Positions 7,806 through 16,300 of a stretch of DNA of 55,983 nucleotides are shown piece after piece (the first letter of the stretch is position 1; each line of letters begins with the position of its first letter). The notes under the pieces were generated by a model, which was given only the letters and a program-made list of their open reading frames with translations, was not told where the DNA came from and did not search any database. Origin of the DNA: an uncultured Bacteroidales bacterium (GTDB lineage: Bacteria > Bacteroidota > Bacteroidia > Bacteroidales > WCHB1-69); the NCBI GenBank assembly GCA_946409645.1, contig CAMJXE010000011.1, positions 1 through 55,983 on the forward strand, read 5' to 3'. A program made the position numbers and the translations under genes.

Positions 7806-8459
7806 TTAGAAGAACTGGGCAATCTCCTCCAACGGACGGTGTGTGGGCTGTCTCGGCTCGCCGGCCCTGTAACCTAAGGAGATGACGGCCATGACGGCTT
7901 CGTTTTCGGGGATATTGAAAAGTTCCCGCAGCTTTTCGGAGTCACGCATGCCCATGATGAGAGTGTCGAAACCCTTGGCTCGAGCCACAAGGATGAAATA
8001 AGCATTGCTCAGACCGTTGTCGTAGGCGCCCCAGCCATCACCCACCTCGTTGGTCTGGTTGCCGTTGAAGAAGCCCGACTTGCCCTTCTCGTAGGTGGAG
8101 ACGATCAATACGGGGGCTCCGGCGATGTTCTGCTTGTTGCGCTCGCCTACCAATTCCTGCACGGCCGCCACCTTTTCAGGGCTCATGGCCACATAGTATT
8201 TCGAGGGTTGTTGGTTTGCCCAAGAGGGTGCCTCCTGCGTGGCGATGAGCAGTTCACGCACTTCTTCCTCGGCAATAGTTTTGTTGGCATCGTAGTTCCG
8301 CACACTCCTGCGGGTTTTCAGTACTTCCTCGAAAGAAACCGCAGCGGCGGTCTCCTCCTGAGCCGGTTCCTGAGTTTGGGTCTTGTTATTCGCGCAGCCG
8401 ATAAACATCAAGAATGCAAAAATAGCTGCTAAAGCCAAATTGAATGTCGTTATTTTCAT
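7806..8459 (-). CDS. Nitroreductase-family lipoprotein
   Basis: 217 aa. MKITTFNLALAAIFAF followed by MFIGCANN is a lipoprotein signal (Cys about 22). The rest is a flavin-dependent nitroreductase fold: VLKTRRSVRNYD near the start (FMN phosphate contacts), QEAPSWANQQPSKYYV, GAYDNGLSNAYFILVARAKG and ISLGYRAGEP. These enzymes reduce nitro or quinone compounds with NAD(P)H. Most family members are cytoplasmic; export as a lipoprotein is the odd feature, and would need another electron source outside the cytoplasm. The stop lies 3 bp past the stop of the convergent nuclease-fold gene. Confidence 0.85.
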   Translation of the reverse strand: MKITTFNLALAAIFAFLMFIGCANNKTQTQEPAQEETAAAVSFEEVLKTRRSVRNYDANKTIAEEEVRELLIATQEAPSWANQQPSKYYVAMSPEKVAAVQELVGERNKQNIAGAPVLIVSTYEKGKSGFFNGNQTNEVGDGWGAYDNGLSNAYFILVARAKGFDTLIMGMRDSEKLRELFNIPENEAVMAVISLGYRAGEPRQPTHRPLEEIAQFF

Positions 8460-8534
8460 TATTTAGAGAATTTGTGATAAAAATGTCAAGTTAAGAATCC
8501 CAACTGTAACACCGAGCCCGTGAAGTTATTGTTC

Positions 8535-9065
8535 TCAGTATTCCTTGAGGGTTTTGTGGTGCCACTCGACACCCAGATTGTCGAGGATTTCACGTTCGAA
8601 GGTTTTCTTGTAACGAACGTTGTCTTCTCTACTTAAGTCCTTTGTGTTGATGGTGTATGCGTTTCGCACTGCAGTATCAGTGACAGCATGAAAGTGCAAA
8701 TACGTCGGGGTCGTACGATTGTTAGTGTCGTAGTTCATAATATTACAGCGGAAGATCATGTTCTCGGAAGCAACATAAAAAGCGATGCTATACCTAACAA
8801 TTGATGAGTCGCCCATCGCATAGCCATACGGATAGTCCGGGCCGTCATCTTCTGATAATACTCCGTTATAATTGGTTATATGTCTGTATTCCGGATGTTT
8901 ATTTTTGAAAGAGTCAACTTTGCGGACAAGTTCGCACTGGGAAGTGTTTAGGGTATATGTTTCGGCATGGTAATTAGAGCCGCAACCGCCGAAAAGCAGA
9001 AGTGACAGAATAAAAGTAGCATATCTGTTACCAAAACGGCTCCGCTTCAATAACCCATAACCCAT
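8535..9065 (-). CDS. Predicted lipoprotein of unknown function
   Basis: 176 aa. A basic N-terminus (LLKRSRFGNRY) is followed by the hydrophobic stretch FILSLLLFGGC ending in a lipobox. The mature part has no recognised family. The start codon and first residues (MGYG) are encoded by the AACCCAT heptamer repeat that also contains the murA stop codon, 3 bp upstream, so the two genes are translationally close and probably co-transcribed. No other Met lies before the lipobox, so this start is the best available. Confidence 0.65.
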   Translation of the reverse strand: MGYGLLKRSRFGNRYATFILSLLLFGGCGSNYHAETYTLNTSQCELVRKVDSFKNKHPEYRHITNYNGVLSEDDGPDYPYGYAMGDSSIVRYSIAFYVASENMIFRCNIMNYDTNNRTTPTYLHFHAVTDTAVRNAYTINTKDLSREDNVRYKKTFEREILDNLGVEWHHKTLKEY

Positions 9066-9076
9066 AACCTATAACC
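9052..9076. repeat. AACCCAT heptamer repeat spanning the murA stop and the next start
   Basis: Three and a half 7-bp units (AACCCAT, AACCCAT, AACCTAT, AACC). On the minus strand the repeat supplies both the murA stop TAG and the ATG of the following lipoprotein gene. Confidence 0.8.
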
Positions 9077-10376
9077 TTTCTATTTTCGCGCCAAGCGCGT
9101 TCAACCTTTCCACAATGTGCTCGTAGCCGCGGTCGATCTGCTCAACGTTCTGGATCACGCTCCGGCCCTCCGCGCTCATAGCCGCGATGAGCAGCGCAAT
9201 GCCGGCGCGGATATCAGGAGAGGACATTTTAGTGGCTCTCAGGCGTTTTTCACGCGCAAGTCCGACCACAATGGCGCGGTGCGGGTCACACAGCACGATC
9301 TGCGCGCCCATCGACTGTAGCATATCGACGAAGAAAAGGCGACTTTCGAACATTTTCTGGTGAATCAGCACGCTGCCCTTGGCATGGATAGCCGTCACGA
9401 GGGCGATGCTGATGAGGTCGGGGGTGAATCCCGGCCACGGCGCGTCTGCGATAGTCAGGATGGAAGCCTCTCTCGGGTCGGAGTAGATGCGGTAAGGCTC
9501 CTGCCCGTGGACGATGAGATCATCCCCCATACGCTCGAACTGAACACCCATCTTGCCGAAAGTGTAGGGAATCAGCCCGAGATGGTCGCAGGCACAGTCC
9601 TTGATAGTCAGCTCCGACTGGGTCATGGCAGCCATGCCAATGAAGCTGCCCACCTCAATCATATCGGGGAAGATGCGGTGTTCGCAACCATGCAACTCCT
9701 TGACACCCTGAATCTTCAGAAGATTCGAGCCGATACCGGAAATCTTCGCGCCCATCTTGTTGAGCATGGTGCATAACTGATACAAATATGGTTCGCAGGC
9801 GGCATTGAAGATGGTGGTTTCGCCTTCCGCGAGCACCGCCGCCATCACGATGTTGGCCGTACCCGTTACGGAAGGCTCGTTCAGCTGCATATAGCAACCT
9901 TTTAACTGTTTAGCTTCCAGCTCAAAGAACTTCTCGTCGGCCGAAGTGGAAATCACCGCACCGAGTTTTTCCAACCCCTCGAAGTGGGTGGTCAACGGAC
10001 GCCGTCCTATCTGGTCTCCGCCAGGCTTGCCGGAGTAGGCTTTGCCATAGCGGCCCAACAGCGGACCGAGCACCATGATGGAGGCGCGGATCTTGGTCGA
10101 TAGCCGCGAGAACTCGTCGGTGCGCAGCTGTTCGAAATCGACATCCTCCGCTTGGAACGTGAACGTATGCTCATCCACTTCCGTGATCTTCACCCCCATC
10201 AACGCCAGAATCTCGCGATACCGCTGCGTGTCGAGAATGTTCGGGATGTTGGAAATGGTGACAGGCTCTTTGGTCAACAGCACGGCCGAGAGCACCTGCA
10301 GGGCTTCATTCTTCGCGCCCTGCGGGGTGATTTCGCCGTGGAGGCGGTGACCGCCTTGTATGATAAACTCTGCCAT
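9069..10376 (-). CDS. murA: UDP-N-acetylglucosamine 1-carboxyvinyltransferase
   Basis: Transfers enolpyruvate from PEP to UDP-GlcNAc, the first committed step of peptidoglycan synthesis (cytoplasm). 435 aa with K22-N23 in QGAKNEAL, the RASIMVLGPLLGRYG segment, and the active-site loop PGGDQIGRRP. The usual loop cysteine (Cys115 in E. coli) is Asp at position 121; this substitution is known from other bacteria to leave activity but abolish covalent inactivation by fosfomycin. C-terminal ATKMSSPDIRAGIAL and the DRGYEHIVERL segment are standard. It is the first gene before the small lipoprotein gene. The gap to pfp contains two palindromic repeats. Confidence 0.97.
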   Translation of the reverse strand: MAEFIIQGGHRLHGEITPQGAKNEALQVLSAVLLTKEPVTISNIPNILDTQRYREILALMGVKITEVDEHTFTFQAEDVDFEQLRTDEFSRLSTKIRASIMVLGPLLGRYGKAYSGKPGGDQIGRRPLTTHFEGLEKLGAVISTSADEKFFELEAKQLKGCYMQLNEPSVTGTANIVMAAVLAEGETTIFNAACEPYLYQLCTMLNKMGAKISGIGSNLLKIQGVKELHGCEHRIFPDMIEVGSFIGMAAMTQSELTIKDCACDHLGLIPYTFGKMGVQFERMGDDLIVHGQEPYRIYSDPREASILTIADAPWPGFTPDLISIALVTAIHAKGSVLIHQKMFESRLFFVDMLQSMGAQIVLCDPHRAIVVGLAREKRLRATKMSSPDIRAGIALLIAAMSAEGRSVIQNVEQIDRGYEHIVERLNALGAKIERL

Positions 10377-10396
10377 GATGTTTGTTCTATTATGTT

Positions 10397-10428
10397 TTGT
10401 AGGGGCGAATGATTATTCGCCCCTACAA
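10397..10428. repeat. Palindromic repeat, family B (GTAGGGGCGAAT type)
   Basis: Perfect 14-bp arms (TTGTAGGGGCGAAT / ATTCGCCCCTACAA) around a 4-bp centre, in the murA-pfp gap. The 28-bp core matches the element inside the adhesin gene at 19105-19132 with two arm differences. Confidence 0.85.
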
Positions 10429-10450
10429 TCGTCACAATGATGGGTACGGT

Positions 10451-10469
10451 GGGTGTATGCGATACGCCC
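10451..10469. repeat. Short palindrome with GTATGCGATACG core
   Basis: GGGTGTAT-gcg-ATACGCCC, one G:T pair in an 8-bp stem, followed by CCTAC. The same core occurs at 46987-47005. It lies at the 3' end of the pfp gene and may be its terminator hairpin. Confidence 0.6.
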
Positions 10470-10478
10470 CCTACAAAT

Positions 10479-11711
10479 TTATTCGGGGATCACGATCGGG
10501 AAATTCTGCGTGAATTCCATGCGGTAAGGCGCACCGATGATGTTCGTCAGGAAATCGGTGTATTGATCCGTGAATCTGAATTTGTTAGCGTCGTAGTAGG
10601 CGGCGGGAAGCGGGAAATTGCCTATGTTGCCCATCTCGATGGCGTCGGTGTGGAATTCTTCGAGTTCGTCGTAGGGGACGATGTCGCGCAACACGGGCAT
10701 CTTGCCATAATCCTCGCGGAGCAAGAGGTCAACCACCTTGTCAGCAAGCGTGGAGGTCAGCCTGCGGTCGTACTCGTAGCACTTGCCGGAACGCGGGATG
10801 TAGCCGGAGATCTGACCACGGGCCTCGATGCCGAGACGTTTGTTGATTTCGGAAGCGATGACGCCGCTCACACCGCCGAAACGCGGGTGACCGTACTCGT
10901 CGAGGTCGGAGCTGGCATACACCATGCCAAGTTCCTGTTTTTCGTCGTCCCACCAGCGAACACCTTCGGAAACGGCGATGATGAGGCTGTGTTTCGGGGA
11001 ACGCATGTACATCTCCTTCACGGATTCGAAGAAGAACTCCTTGCGCTCTTTGGTCATCTCGACTTCAGGCACGAGGGCCATCTGGGCGCCGCCGAAGGAG
11101 GCCGTACCGGTAAGCCAACCCGCGTCGCGGCCCATCACTTCGAGCACCATAATGCGTTGGTGCGACTCATTGGTGGTGTGCAGTTTGGCCGTCAGTTTTT
11201 TGATGGCCATGGCGCCAGACGGGAAACCGGGACAAAGTACGGTTTCAAACTGCTGGCCGTTGTAGTGGTGATAGGTGCGGGTACGAAGGTCGTTGTCGAT
11301 GGTCTTCGGGAAGCCGATGACCGGGATGCCGTAGGTTTCATACATCTTCTTGGCCGCACCGTTGGTGTCGTCGCCGCCGATGGTCACCAAAACGTCGATT
11401 TTGTAGCGCTCGATGTTGCGGAGGATCTGTTGGGAGCGGTCTTCGGGACTCTTCTTGCTCGGGAAGGGGTTGGTACGGCTGGAGAGCAGCGCGGTGCCGC
11501 CGTAGAGGCCGTTATAAGGAATATTGGTCAAATCGACGATGTCGCCGTCGCCAAGAAGACCTTTCCAACCGCGCAGCACGCCATAGACGCGGAAACCGAG
11601 CATGGATGCACGATTGCGCACCGCCTCGATGCTGGAATTGATGGCCGGGGTGTCACCACCGCCAGAAAGAATAGCTAATGTTTTGCCATTGAAGAGTTTG
11701 TCTTTTCTCAT
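10479..11711 (-). CDS. pfp: 6-phosphofructokinase, pyrophosphate-dependent type
   Basis: Phosphorylates fructose 6-phosphate; the residues indicate PPi rather than ATP as donor. 410 aa with AILSGGGDTPAIN at the start, GGDD at 112-115 and PKTIDND at 135-141. An Asp after GGD and a Lys before TIDND are the known discriminators of PPi-dependent enzymes (ATP types have Gly in both places). D139 is the catalytic base, and MGRDAGWLT and the GYIPRSGKCYEYDR region bind the sugar phosphate. PPi-PFKs are reversible and save ATP in anaerobes. A possible 3' hairpin lies at 10451-10469. Donor specificity is inferred, not measured. Confidence 0.92.
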   Translation of the reverse strand: MRKDKLFNGKTLAILSGGGDTPAINSSIEAVRNRASMLGFRVYGVLRGWKGLLGDGDIVDLTNIPYNGLYGGTALLSSRTNPFPSKKSPEDRSQQILRNIERYKIDVLVTIGGDDTNGAAKKMYETYGIPVIGFPKTIDNDLRTRTYHHYNGQQFETVLCPGFPSGAMAIKKLTAKLHTTNESHQRIMVLEVMGRDAGWLTGTASFGGAQMALVPEVEMTKERKEFFFESVKEMYMRSPKHSLIIAVSEGVRWWDDEKQELGMVYASSDLDEYGHPRFGGVSGVIASEINKRLGIEARGQISGYIPRSGKCYEYDRRLTSTLADKVVDLLLREDYGKMPVLRDIVPYDELEEFHTDAIEMGNIGNFPLPAAYYDANKFRFTDQYTDFLTNIIGAPYRMEFTQNFPIVIPE

Positions 11712-11760
11712 ATTGATGATTTTTAAACGTTAATAATTGTCGAATGATGAGGGGCACTGC

Positions 11761-12456
11761 CTATTTCCACAACAATTCCGTCGCAGATGAACCGTGAGTG
11801 CTGTCGGAACGGATGAACTCCTCCTCAACACGCATCTCATCCAAAATATCACCCAACATCGTCTCCACAATGTAATTCTGAATGTCAAAATTCAGCGGTG
11901 CAGAGGTATATTGCGCGTATTTTTGCAGCATCTCGTTCCACACTGGGGTCACGTTAAAGAGACTCATACGAACGGAGACCGGGGATTGAAACGCGGACTT
12001 CAAGTATCTATATTTATTTAATTCGAAATAGTCTGTAATGGCCGTTTCTCCTCCTTTGATTAGAGCATCATAATCAACAATTATCAGTGAATCAATAGCT
12101 TGCGCAAGATGCGGGGCAAGTTGAGCCTTGCAATTCGATGCCAACCGGTTGACATTCACAACCAGCGTGTCAGCAAGATAGCCATAGCCATGGTTGGACA
12201 GCGTATCGAAGAGCGAACTCCGCAGAGGTGCGAAGTCGATACGATACAGTCCATCCGAATAGTTGTAGAAACCATTATTGTCGCAAAGGTGGTTGAGTGC
12301 GGAATCGGCGGAGATTTTCAGGCAACCTTTGATAGCCGTGGATTTCTGGTTATTTGTATGTAACTGCTCCACATACATGCCTGTTTTATCATCGCAAGAG
12401 ACCACGATCAAAGCGGCAAAAAGTATTAATCCAAATACAATGTTCAGTTTTTTCAT
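11761..12456 (-). CDS. Predicted lipoprotein of unknown function
   Basis: 231 aa from the ATG at 12456. MKKLNIVFGLILFAALIVVSC is a lipoprotein signal with Cys near 21, followed by DDKTGMYVEQLH. The mature protein is mixed alpha/beta with no recognised domain; it contains two cysteines in IKGCLK and HLCDNN. The longer reading to 12510 is rejected since it would begin beyond the promoter and inside birA. It shares a mirror-symmetric promoter with birA. Confidence 0.68.
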   Translation of the reverse strand: MKKLNIVFGLILFAALIVVSCDDKTGMYVEQLHTNNQKSTAIKGCLKISADSALNHLCDNNGFYNYSDGLYRIDFAPLRSSLFDTLSNHGYGYLADTLVVNVNRLASNCKAQLAPHLAQAIDSLIIVDYDALIKGGETAITDYFELNKYRYLKSAFQSPVSVRMSLFNVTPVWNEMLQKYAQYTSAPLNFDIQNYIVETMLGDILDEMRVEEEFIRSDSTHGSSATELLWK

Positions 12457-12475
12457 TTCATTAATTTTTCGAGCT

Positions 12476-12494
12476 GCAAAAATAGTATTTTTGC
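12476..12494. promoter_or_regulatory. Back-to-back divergent -7 boxes, birA and lipoprotein gene
   Basis: GCAAAAATA-g-TATTTTTGC: a perfect 9-bp inverted repeat with a 1-bp centre, giving outward TATTTTTG boxes on both strands. The birA ATG is only 5 bp past the rightward box, which predicts a leaderless or nearly leaderless birA mRNA. Confidence 0.75.
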
Positions 12495-12498
12495 CGAC

Positions 12499-13236
12499 AT
12501 GAAACACCACCTCGTCGAAACAAACTCAACCAATACCTGGCTGATGTCCACAGTACGGGAGATTCGTGCTAATCGTGAATCGGTACCTGACCTTTACGCC
12601 GTCTATGCGGACTTCCAGTCGGCAGGACGCGGCGCGGACACCAACACATGGCACAGCTCGCGTGGACTCAATCTCCTCACCAGCATCTGTTTCGACACGG
12701 GGTTGGCGGCCGCCGACCAGTTTGTCTTCAACCTCTGGTTCGCGACCACGACCCGCCGCTTCCTTGCCAAGTACATGCCGGAAGTACGCATCAAGTGGCC
12801 CAACGACATTTACGTGCGCGACCGCAAGCTTGCCGGCGACCTCACCGAGCATAGCGTCTCCGGCAACCGTCTTGACTTCACCGTGGCGGGCATCGGCATC
12901 AACGTCAACGAGGAGCGTTTTCCAAAAGAAATCCCTCACCCCACTTCACTCTTTCTGGAAACCGGGCAACATTTCGAAGTGGAAACGTTGTTGGACGAGT
13001 ACCTCGGCATTCTGCGGGAACACCGGCCGTTGCTGACTCGCAACCACGAATCTGAACTCCGCAACGAGTACCTGTCGCACCTCTACCGACGCAACGAACC
13101 GCACCTCTATCTCGTTCACGGCGAACGCATCACCGCCATCATCCGGAACATCGACCGTTTCGGCCGTTTAGTGTTGGAACTGCCGGACGGAAGCCGAGAG
13201 GCCTTTGGGTTCAAAGAGGTGGGATATTGCTTTTAG
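12499..13236 (+). CDS. birA: Biotin--[acetyl-CoA-carboxylase] ligase
   Basis: Makes biotinyl-AMP and transfers biotin to the lysine of biotin carboxyl carrier proteins. 245 aa with ETNSTNTWL (biotin site), SAGRGADTNTWHSSRGLNL (adenylate loop, usually GRGRxGRxW), KWPNDIYV with the catalytic Lys, and GIGINVN. There is no N-terminal winged helix, so it is a ligase only, without repressor function. The loop reads GRGADTNTW rather than the commoner GRGQRGNxW. The start is firm because homologues begin at the same distance from TNSTNT, and this places the ATG directly after the -7 box. Confidence 0.93.
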   Translation: MKHHLVETNSTNTWLMSTVREIRANRESVPDLYAVYADFQSAGRGADTNTWHSSRGLNLLTSICFDTGLAAADQFVFNLWFATTTRRFLAKYMPEVRIKWPNDIYVRDRKLAGDLTEHSVSGNRLDFTVAGIGINVNEERFPKEIPHPTSLFLETGQHFEVETLLDEYLGILREHRPLLTRNHESELRNEYLSHLYRRNEPHLYLVHGERITAIIRNIDRFGRLVLELPDGSREAFGFKEVGYCF

Positions 13237-13268
13237 AAAAAAAGCCGTCACCTTTTCAGGCAACGGCT
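13237..13268 (-). terminator. Rho-independent terminator of the first giant adhesin
   Basis: Read leftward: AGCCGT and CCT stem segments pair with AGG and ACGGCT around a short A-rich loop, followed directly by seven T. It lies 38 bp past the adhesin stop and 1 bp beyond the birA stop. Confidence 0.8.
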
Positions 13269-13306
13269 CTCCATCCTGTGTTGTACTATGTTAAAACAGA
13301 TGGTCA

Positions 13307-16300
13307 TCATTGTTTCACAAACGGTTTGGTTACACAACCGCGGTCCGTGGCAATGCGCACGAAATACATGCCTGCGGAGAGGGACGAGACGTTGATTCGG
13401 ATTGGTAGAGACGTGCCATGGCGCGTCTCTACAACGGCATGGACCGTCTTCCCGTAAACATCCACGACCTCGATTTCCCCGCCCAATTGTACATTGTCCA
13501 TTGTACATTCCACATTGATATAGTCCATCGTGGGATTCGGGTAAATCTTGATATAGCGGTCATATTCCACAATACCAATCGAGTCATTCGAGGTGGTCTT
13601 GCCGATCACCACCGGGGTCCAGTCGCTGCTGACAATGCCGCACACCGACTGCACTTGTATCTGGTACTCGGTGTTCGGTTGCAGGTCGGCGATGACGTAG
13701 GCGGGCGTATTGGAGACACCCGAGCTCATCACACCGGTGGCAATGGAACGGTACTGGATGTTCCACTCCTCCGCGTCGCCGGTCTCCGTCCACGCGATGG
13801 AGAGCGTGTTGTCCGAGGAGTCGGTCACGTGCAGGTCGGTGGGGGCGGGACAAGGGCCCTGCTCCGTCGTGAAGGTGATTTCGGCACCGTAATAAACGGC
13901 GGTGTCCGAGGCCGCGAACGCCCGGAAAACATACGCGGTGGAGTGCTGCAAACCTGACGCTGTGAAAACCATCGGGGAGGCGGTCAAGTTCGCAGACTGA
14001 TAAACGGTGGAACCCGACATACGCCACTCGAACCCCTGGTTGACGATGGGACGGTTGCCCGGGTCGGCGATGTGGCCGTGGAGAATGGCTGTGTTTGTCC
14101 CCACCTGCGACACCGAATCTGTGACCACCACCGGCTCTATCACCGGACAGTCGGCGGTGAAGGCATACAGGGTGCTGTCTCCGCCAAACAAGGTCGAAAA
14201 CAGACTGGAAATCTGATACATGGTGCTCCCTTCGGGACTCAAAAAGATGACCCCACATTCGTTGTACATATTGCCGGAGCTCCAAACCAGACGAACGTCT
14301 GTGCCATGACAGAGCGACAACGAAACCGTGTCGTAAGACGTCACATGTTGAACGGGATGGCTTACCGCCGCCGTATCCATAATCTTCACCCCATTCTGAT
14401 ACACGTAGAGCCGTCCTCCGCTCCAGCCATCACCCCATGAGTCGGTCAGGACAAGCGTGTATTCGCACTGGTCAGCCGCCTCGCAGGAGGGGGTGATGAA
14501 CGTCAGCATTTTGTAGGTGGAAGTCTCCCCGTCGCCGCAGTCGGCCTGCACACGCACCATATATTCTGTCTCAGGGAGCAGGCTTGTCAACGTGTGGGTG
14601 GTGCTGTTCACCGCATTCGAAATCCACGTGGCGTCACTGCCCACCTTGTAGTCGATGTTCCAGGAGGTCTCTGCATTGCCAGCTGTCCATGCGACCGTCG
14701 CTGACGTGGGATGCAGCTCCGTGACCGCCAGATTGTCCACGGGGTCGCAGTTGTTGGTGTGGACAAAGACGTTGTAGATGACGGCCCCCGGCTGGGCTCC
14801 CCAATCCGAATCATTCGTCCACACAAACACTACCTTAGCCGTCGAGTTGGAATCCGGGTTCTGATTCGGGTTCGCCATGGTGGCGGAAACATGCACAACA
14901 TTGCCGTTAGTGAGGTTGAACAGGTGGGGATACTCTTGATAGGAGGTAAACGGCTTGTAATCAATAAAATTGTAGTCATACGAATAACCGTTGGGCCAAT
15001 GATACCACATGTAGCCCGGATTAGTGCCATGGGTGAACATAGGCTCATATTCCGCCGACTCTGGTGCAAAGAAGAGTTTGAGGTAGTCAAGATGGTCCTC
15101 CCCTCCGATCTTGATGTCGAAGTCGATGGTGATTTCCGGGTTGGTACCGACACGGAACAGCTTTTCAGCGCTTACCGTGGACCAACTCCAGTTCCATCCA
15201 TACCCGGGCGTGGTTCCATTGTTCGTGATAAACAGAGCATATTCGGCGTCGGCGGCCGTATTCACCTGTCCAATCATCCAATAGTTGTTGCAGCTGCCGT
15301 TGTTGAGTTTCCACCCCCGGTCTTCCGTAGGCGAGAAATCCGTGTAATAGGGTATCTCCTCGATGCCCAACGGAGTGGAAAAAATCACTGACTTATATGC
15401 CGACTCCGAGCAGACGGACGAGACCTGCACTTGGTAGTTCTTGCTGTCCTGAAGATTATCGAAAATGTAGTAGGTTTCATACGTGGTGTCGTAGAAAATC
15501 CAAGTGGTGTCGGGCAGATGGCGATAGCGAATGACATAGCCGTTCTGCGAAAAGCCCACCCAGGTGATGGTGGCGGAGTCGGCCGTGATGCCGTCGGCCT
15601 CCACATAATAGACCGGCGGGCATTCCGGGCCGCTGAAGAGCGCGACATTGTCGATGAGGACGCTGCTTCCGCCGGGCGGCACATTAAAGCTGAAGAAGGC
15701 GAGCTGGATGAGTCCCGATTGCTGCGGCAACGGCAGCGAATCTTTGTGCGCCGAGGCGATAGTCTGCGTGAACAACGCCCACGGATGCCAGCCGTCCAAA
15801 GCGCTGGTACGGTAGTAAATACCTAAGTAATCGGCGGTTACGGACGCACTTTGGTAATGGTCAAGGGAGAGGTATGGACGGGTGAGTCCTGAAATGTCGA
15901 ACACCGGCGATACCAGCGCACAGGAGTCCGCACCCGGATACACATGCGTATGCGTGAACTTCCCGCTGACCACGTAAAACCACTCATGCCACGGGTTTAT
16001 CGACTTTTTCCAACATTCCGGATCTACCGAGAAGGTCTCCAAGAAAGGTGCCGCATCGGTCACGTTAACGACATCGCAGCCCGACATGAAACTGATGGAT
16101 TGCCACTCTGCCGTGTCGGCCTCGCAGAGCATGGCCACGCGGAGGTCGTAGGGTGTCTGGGAGAGCAACCCCGTCAGCACCGTGTCCGTGCCTGCAACCA
16201 CCATGTTGACGACCCCCGGATCCGTCCAGGCCATGGTCTGCGGCTTGTATTGCAAAAGGTAGGAGGCCGTGGAGGAATACGAGTCCCATTCCACCAACGC

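Noticed and set aside
10437-11678. Long 413-codon rightward ORF opposite the phosphofructokinase gene
   Set aside because: Fully antisense to a well-conserved enzyme; composition rich in His, Val and Gly as expected for a shadow frame in GC-rich codons. No signal or motif.
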